Source: DATEPR01 sp036273855 (GTDB lineage: Bacteria > Actinomycetota > Actinomycetes > Mycobacteriales > Pseudonocardiaceae). From it: DNA of 64,000 nt. Under the pieces are notes generated by a model. The model was not told where the DNA came from. It saw only the letters and a program-made list of their open reading frames with translations, and searched no databases. Position numbers and translations under genes: made by a program. Of the stretch, positions 60,428-64,000 are shown one piece after another; position 1 is the first letter of the stretch, and each line of letters opens with the position of its first letter. The DNA lies in assembly GCA_036273855.1 (NCBI GenBank), contig DASUGU010000029.1, positions 164,797 through 228,796 of the forward strand, read 5' to 3'.

Positions 60428-61252
60428 TCAGCCGGCTTCGGCCCGCTGACCGAACGAGTAGCCGGTCTGCGGAGACCTCGTCTCCGACGGTGCGGCCGAA
60501 CCACGGTCGTTCAGGTCGCGCAGGCTGGACTCGAGGAACGTCTTGAGCCGGGTCCGGTACTCGCGTTCGAAGGTCCGGAGCTTGTCGATCTCCTGCTCCA
60601 GCGAGTTCTTCTCGCTGGAGATGGTGCTGATCAGCTCGTTGTGCTTGCGCTGCGCGTCGCGTTCCAGCGTCGACGCCTTGTCCCTGGCCTGCCGTTCCAC
60701 GGTCTCGGCACGGGTACGAGCCTCGTTGAGCATGGTCTCGGCGCGCGTGCGCGACTCGTTGACCATCGTGTCCGACTTGGCACGTGCCTCGGACAGCAGT
60801 TGCTCGGCCTTCGTCCTGGCCTCGGACAGCATGCTGTCCGACTCGGCCTTGGCCTCGCCGGTGAGCCGGTCGGCCATCTCCTGCGCCAGGCCCAGCACCT
60901 TGGCCGCCTGCACATGGTGGTCACCGCCGCCCATGCCACCGGGCGTCGTCTCCTCCATCGAGGACGGCGGCGGCACCGGGGCGAGCCTGCGGGACGGAAC
61001 CTCGTCGGCCACGCGGGACGCCACGGGGGCGGGCGCCGAGCGGGCGTTGTCCAGTTCGGCCCGTGCGGAGTCCAGCTGCTGGTCCAGCCGTTCGACCTGC
61101 TGGCGCAGGTCGCCGTTCTCCTCGAGCAGGCGCGCCAGCTCGGCCTCGATCAGGTCGAGGAAGGCGTCAACCTCGTCCTCGTTGTAGCCCCGCTTGCCGA
61201 TAGGTGGCTTGCTGAACGCGACGTTGTGCACGTCAGCGGGGGTCAAGCCCAT
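60428..61252 (-). CDS. wag31: DivIVA/Wag31 polar growth protein
   Basis: A 274-residue DivIVA-family coiled-coil protein that marks poles and septum and directs tip growth. The N-terminal membrane-binding domain reads LTPADVHNVAFSKPPIGKRG then YNEDEVDAFLDLIEAEL. A Pro/Ala linker (residues about 72-105) separates it from a long coiled coil (EARTKAEQLLSEARAKSDTM, repeated Ala/Glu/Arg heptads). The GAGGTGATC site precedes the ATG. It sits in the conserved sepF-yggT-divIVA division cluster. Confidence 0.97.
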   Translation of the reverse strand: MGLTPADVHNVAFSKPPIGKRGYNEDEVDAFLDLIEAELARLLEENGDLRQQVERLDQQLDSARAELDNARSAPAPVASRVADEVPSRRLAPVPPPSSMEETTPGGMGGGDHHVQAAKVLGLAQEMADRLTGEAKAESDSMLSEARTKAEQLLSEARAKSDTMVNESRTRAETMLNEARTRAETVERQARDKASTLERDAQRKHNELISTISSEKNSLEQEIDKLRTFEREYRTRLKTFLESSLRDLNDRGSAAPSETRSPQTGYSFGQRAEAG

Positions 61253-61298
61253 CAGATCACCTCACGCACTCACGGCTGCCTGGTAACCGGGATCCCCG

Positions 61299-61583
61299 TC
61301 AACCCGGGTTGACCAGTCGCATCAGGATGAACACAACCAGCAGCAGCACCATAATCGATACGTCTAGTCCCACGCCGCCGATCCGCACCATCGGGATGAC
61401 CCGACGGACCAGACGCACAGGTGGGTCTGTCACTGTGTAGATGCTCTCCAGCGTTACCGCAACCCCGCCGGCGGGCCGCCACTCCCTGGCGAAGGCCCTC
61501 ACCAGTTCGGCCACGACACGCGCCGTGAGCAGCAGCCAGAAGGCGAACAGAATGTAGTACAGCACCAGCCGGACGGTCTCCAC
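61299..61583 (-). CDS. YggT family membrane protein
   Basis: A 94-residue YggT protein with two hydrophobic segments (LVLYYILFAFWLLLTARVV and VGLDVSIMVLLLVVFILMRL) flanking the conserved TDPPVRLVRRVIPMVRIGG loop. Its role is unknown; the constant position between sepF and divIVA suggests cell-envelope or division function. It follows sepF by 25 nt. Confidence 0.93.
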   Translation of the reverse strand: METVRLVLYYILFAFWLLLTARVVAELVRAFAREWRPAGGVAVTLESIYTVTDPPVRLVRRVIPMVRIGGVGLDVSIMVLLLVVFILMRLVNPG

Positions 61584-61608
61584 CGCTCAACTGTGCCACG
61601 ATCCGGGC

Positions 61609-62262
61609 CTAGCTGAAGAACCCACCCTCCGCGATGCGTCGCCGATCCTCCGCCGTCACGTCGATGTCCGGCGGTGAGATCAAGAACACTTTGTTGGTGA
61701 CCTTGTCGATCGAGCCCCGCATGGCGAACGCCAACCCGGCCGCGAAGTCCACCAGTCGGCGCGCGTCCGAGTCGCTCATGTCGGTCAGGTTGATGATCAC
61801 CGGCGCGCCGTCCCGGTAGCGTTCGCCGATGGCCCTGGCCTCGGGGAAGCTGCGCGGATGCAGCGTGGTGATCTTGCTCAGCGGGTGCGGTGCCGGCGCG
61901 GGCTCCGGCTGCCGCGTCCTCGGTGCGGGCTCCACTTCCGGCTCGACCGCGAGCGCGCCACGGACCGGCGTGACCGCCCGGTGTGCCGGCGGGGCAGGCG
62001 GGATCGGCTCCTCCGCCCACGGCCGCCGGGGCGTGCGCGGCCGCTCGTCGTAACCACCGAAGTCGTCCGCGGGGTCCAACCGGGACACCGGCCGGGGGCT
62101 GCCCAGGGGACGGCGCCGCCCGATGCGGTCGCCGTAGTCGTAATCGGGTTCGGCCGGCTGGTAGGCCGAGCCGTAGCCGCCGTAGCGGTCGTCGTCGTAC
62201 TCGTCGAGTTCGTCGGCGGGGACCATGCCGAAGTACGCCTTCAGCTTCTGAAAAGCGCTCAT
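61609..62262 (-). CDS. sepF: Cell division protein SepF
   Basis: SepF tethers FtsZ to the membrane; it is the main anchor in actinobacteria. The 217-residue product has an N-terminal amphipathic helix (MSAFQKLKAYFGM), a long Asp/Pro/Arg-rich disordered linker with Tyr-rich acidic patches, and the C-terminal SepF core (KITTLHPRSFPEARAIGERY, VIINLTDMSDSDARRLVDFA, IDKVTNKVFLISPPDIDV). The ATG at 62262 has GAGGTGG upstream and overlaps the stop of a small upstream frame as ATGA. Confidence 0.96.
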   Translation of the reverse strand: MSAFQKLKAYFGMVPADELDEYDDDRYGGYGSAYQPAEPDYDYGDRIGRRRPLGSPRPVSRLDPADDFGGYDERPRTPRRPWAEEPIPPAPPAHRAVTPVRGALAVEPEVEPAPRTRQPEPAPAPHPLSKITTLHPRSFPEARAIGERYRDGAPVIINLTDMSDSDARRLVDFAAGLAFAMRGSIDKVTNKVFLISPPDIDVTAEDRRRIAEGGFFS

Positions 62263-62357
62263 GCCGCCACCTCGCCGGACCCGGACCCACCTCGCGCGGC
62301 CGGGCACGTGTCGGAGGTGATCGCGGACGCACTGTGCCGGATGATCGACTTGCCCAT
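62259..62357 (-). CDS. Small ORF coupled to sepF (32 residues), unknown
   Basis: A 32-codon frame from ATG 62357, preceded by AGGGAAGGGG, ends in the ATGA that starts sepF. The product begins MGKSIIRHSASAITSDT and has a Gly/Ser-rich end. Nothing is recognised in it. The ribosome site and ATGA overlap could mean translational coupling, or the frame could be chance. Confidence 0.3.
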   Translation of the reverse strand: MGKSIIRHSASAITSDTCPAARGGSGSGEVAA

Positions 62358-62406
62358 GGCCGAGCCCCTTCCCTCCCGCGAGTCGCGCCGGTCTCCCCTC
62401 CGACGG

Positions 62407-63150
62407 CTACGGCGAGGCTAACCGCCGTCCGCCGAGCAGGGCGGTTCCGACACGCACGCACGTCGACCCGTAGTTGATCGCCGACTCGATGTCACCGCTC
62501 ATGCCCGAGGACACCGTCGTGGCGGTCGGATGATCGGCGCGCAAGCGGTCGGCGGCCAGCGCGAGCCGTTCGAATGCCTGCTCAGGCGGCATGCCCAGAG
62601 GAGCGACCGCCATCACACCGCGCAACCGTAGCGCCTCGAGGGTCGCGACGTGATCACTTAAGGCAGGAAGATCGTCGAGCGGACAGCCACCTCGATCGGG
62701 GTCGCCGTCGATGCTCGCTTGGACGAGGACATCGAGTTGGGCGGAGCGAATCCCTCGATCGAGTGACGTTGCGGTGGCGCGCCGGAGCGCGTCGGCGAGT
62801 CGTCCGGAATCGACGGATTGCACCTCGGCGGCCCATTCGGCCACTGATCGCGCCTTGTTCCGTTGCAGCCTGCCCACCATGGACCATCTCGGGGTGATGG
62901 CTGGTCGCAGCTCGGCCACGTCCTTGACCTTCGCGGCGGCCTCGACGTCCCGGTTCTCGCCGAGGTCGAGGACGTCCAGATCGAGGAGGAAGGCGGCGTC
63001 CGAGGCCGGGAACGTCTTGGTGACGGCTACCAGCCGCACGGTGCTGGTGTCGCGGCCAGCGGCATGACAAGCGGCGTCAATCCGCTCCCGAACCGCGGCC
63101 AGATTGGCGGCAATCTCAGCCAACCGCCCCGAATCCCCGACCCCACTCAC
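62407..63150 (-). CDS. yggS: YggS/PLPBP family pyridoxal-phosphate-binding protein
   Basis: A 247-residue alanine-racemase-fold PLP protein involved in vitamin B6 homeostasis, without known catalysis. The PLP lysine lies in LVAVTKTFPASDAAFL. LDLGENRDVEAAAKVKDV, WSMVGRLQRNKAR, LRGVMAVAPLG and TVSSGMSGDIESAINYGSTCVRVGTALLG follow. The family WHFIGxLQxNK motif is slightly altered (WSMVGRLQRNKAR). GTG 63150 overlaps the stop of the upstream repetitive frame as GTGA. Confidence 0.95.
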   Translation of the reverse strand: MSGVGDSGRLAEIAANLAAVRERIDAACHAAGRDTSTVRLVAVTKTFPASDAAFLLDLDVLDLGENRDVEAAAKVKDVAELRPAITPRWSMVGRLQRNKARSVAEWAAEVQSVDSGRLADALRRATATSLDRGIRSAQLDVLVQASIDGDPDRGGCPLDDLPALSDHVATLEALRLRGVMAVAPLGMPPEQAFERLALAADRLRADHPTATTVSSGMSGDIESAINYGSTCVRVGTALLGGRRLASP

Positions 63151-64000
63151 GAAACCCCCACCACCCGCAGCGGACAACCGGCGCCACCCGACCACCCAAC
63201 GGCCGACACAGCACCAGCAAGCTCAGCGCCCTCGCGTGTCGGCCACTCGACGGACGACACACCATCACCACCCCCAGCAGCTAGGCCGCCAAGCGCAGCA
63301 CCCACACATGTCGACCACCCAACGGCCAACTCGGCACCACGAAACCCGCCGCCCCGGCATCTCGGCCGCTCAACAGCCAACTCGACGCCACGAAACGCCG
63401 CGCGCCCCCATGTCGGCCCCTCAACGGCCAACTCACCACCCCCGCCGCCAGCGGCCCAATCGACAGGCGCTGCCGCCCCGCATGTCGTCCATCCAGCAGC
63501 CAACTCGGCACCACCAATTGCCGAATTCCCGCATGCCGACCGCTCATTGGCCGGCTCGCCGACGCCACCTAAAGCCGCTGCCCGTGCGGCGAGCGCTTCC
63601 TTCGGGCGTGTCGTCCAGCCAGCGGCCAACTCAACGTCGCCACTACCGCTAGCCGACCCGGCCAGCGGTTGCCTCGCGCCTGTCGGCCGCTCGAGGGCCA
63701 ACTCAGCGGCGCCGGCAACCGCAGCCCACGCAGCAAGCGCTTGCCTCGCGCGTGTCGTCCGGCCAATGGTCAACTCATCGAGTCTGCCGGCAGCTGTGGG
63801 CCATCGGGCACTTGCTTCGCCTGCGCGTGTCGTCCGCTCACGGGCCAACTGGCCGGCAGCAGCGGCGTCGGCAGCGGCGTCGGCAGCGGCGTCGGCAGCG
63901 GCGTCGGCAGCGGCGTCGGCAGCGGCGTCGGCAGCGGCGTCGGCAGCGGCGTCGGCAGCGGCGTCGGCAGCGGCGTCGGCAGCGGCGTCGGCAGCGGCGT
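63147..64000 (-). CDS. Ala-rich repetitive reading frame, 3' part only (possible tail of PgeF/YfiH)
   Basis: A minus-strand frame stays open for the last 284 codons of the window and ends in TGA within the GTGA that starts yggS. From right to left it encodes a perfect Ala-Asp-Ala-Ala repeat, then about 11 imperfect copies of a 17-25-residue unit (for example ELALERPTGARQPLAG and ELTIGRTTRARQALAAW). In actinobacteria the gene before yggS is usually pgeF (laccase-domain peptidoglycan editing factor), so this may be a repetitive tail on that protein; its body would lie beyond the window. Nothing in the visible part resembles a known domain. No start can be assigned. Confidence 0.55.
   Translation of the reverse strand, partial: AAADAAADAAADAAADAAADAAADAAADAAADAAADAAADAAADAAAAGQLARERTTRAGEASARWPTAAGRLDELTIGRTTRARQALAAWAAVAGAAELALERPTGARQPLAGSASGSGDVELAAGWTTRPKEALAARAAALGGVGEPANERSACGNSAIGGAELAAGWTTCGAAAPVDWAAGGGGGELAVEGPTWGRAAFRGVELAVERPRCRGGGFRGAELAVGWSTCVGAALGGLAAGGGDGVSSVEWPTREGAELAGAVSAVGWSGGAGCPLRVVGVS
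63189..63860. repeat. Degenerate repeat array, units 51 or about 72-75 bp
   Basis: Eleven copies of a core like GTCGKCCRCTCAACGGCCAA on the plus strand begin near 63189, 63238, 63309, 63360, 63411, 63483, 63532, 63608, 63680, 63751 and 63827. Most spacings are close to 51 or 72-75 bp, and nearly all are multiples of three. Copies differ by several bases, so the array is old or under protein-level selection. Confidence 0.75.
63858..64000. repeat. Perfect 12-bp tandem repeat running off the window edge
   Basis: GGCAGCGGCGTC repeats almost 12 times without a mismatch to the last base. On the minus strand it encodes Ala-Asp-Ala-Ala repeats in frame with the 63147 reading frame. Its true length is not known from this window. 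Confidence 0.95.

Noticed and set aside
63189..63860. Repeats with 51- and 72-bp spacing considered as a CRISPR array
   Set aside because: Repeats are degenerate, spacers are themselves repetitive, spacing is in multiples of three and no cas genes are present; a protein-coding repeat explains it better.

Overview
The window is high-GC actinobacterial chromosome, most likely from the Pseudonocardiaceae. Evidence: uniformly GC-ending codons, many GTG starts, the actinobacterial his-trp order, DivIVA/Wag31 and SepF, NrtR beside nadABC, and bioB-bsaP-DUF2567 synteny as in mycobacteria. About 65 protein genes are seen. No rRNA, tRNA, CRISPR array or insertion sequence was found. Assignments rest on motif recognition and gene order; no database search was run.

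Layout. 1-3289 is the 5' part of gltB (minus). 3550-6442 is a cobalamin riboswitch followed by a three-gene B12 ABC importer (plus). 6444-12865 (minus) is lgt-trpA-trpB-trpC-small ORF-trp membrane protein-trpE, with a divergent TetR gene. 13486-16117 holds hisI, hisF and hisA/priA (minus), with a LysE exporter gene inserted on the plus strand. 16147-24388 is an accessory block: a MerR-VOC fusion, a glycogen-debranching-type enzyme, a LacI regulator, a sugar-binding protein with two permeases, and a cutinase. 24526-26776 is hisH joined to a split transketolase. 26830-28947 holds SoxR, a KptA/Tpt1 RNA 2'-phosphotransferase and an APH-like kinase. 28950-32151 is a small membrane protein and hisB-hisC-hisD.

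32194-34940 is a PLP enzyme coupled to a peptide-type binding lipoprotein, followed by a nitrilase-family amidase (plus). 35789-40082 is nadABC with a divergent Nudix-type NrtR and a 25-bp palindrome between them. 40092-44686 holds a LON-domain protein and the biotin genes bioA-bioD-bioB-bsaP plus a DUF2567 membrane protein. 44697-51716 is mixed: an S53 peptidase, a P450, a DUF885 protein, a P-loop-less uridine-kinase relative, a winged-helix protein, a VOC protein and an unknown. 51730-56394 holds rluD, lspA, a luciferase-like oxidoreductase, a cation/proton antiporter, a DUF167 protein and an RHH antitoxin-like protein. 56492-59880 is ileS with its T-box leader. 59909-64000 is the division region: membrane protein, wag31, yggT, sepF, yggS. 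It ends in a strongly repetitive Ala-rich reading frame that runs off the window and ends in a GTGA overlap with yggS.

How the genes fit together. Most minus-strand genes are biosynthetic operons joined by ATGA/GTGA overlaps (trp, his, nad, bio). The actinobacterial his-trp supraoperon is broken into at least three blocks by accessory genes. Many unit-leading genes lack a Shine-Dalgarno but have TAnnnT 6-8 nt before the start codon, which suggests leaderless mRNAs. Regulation visible in sequence includes a B12 riboswitch, an ileS T-box, and candidate NrtR, LacI, MerR, TetR, SoxR and GlnR sites.
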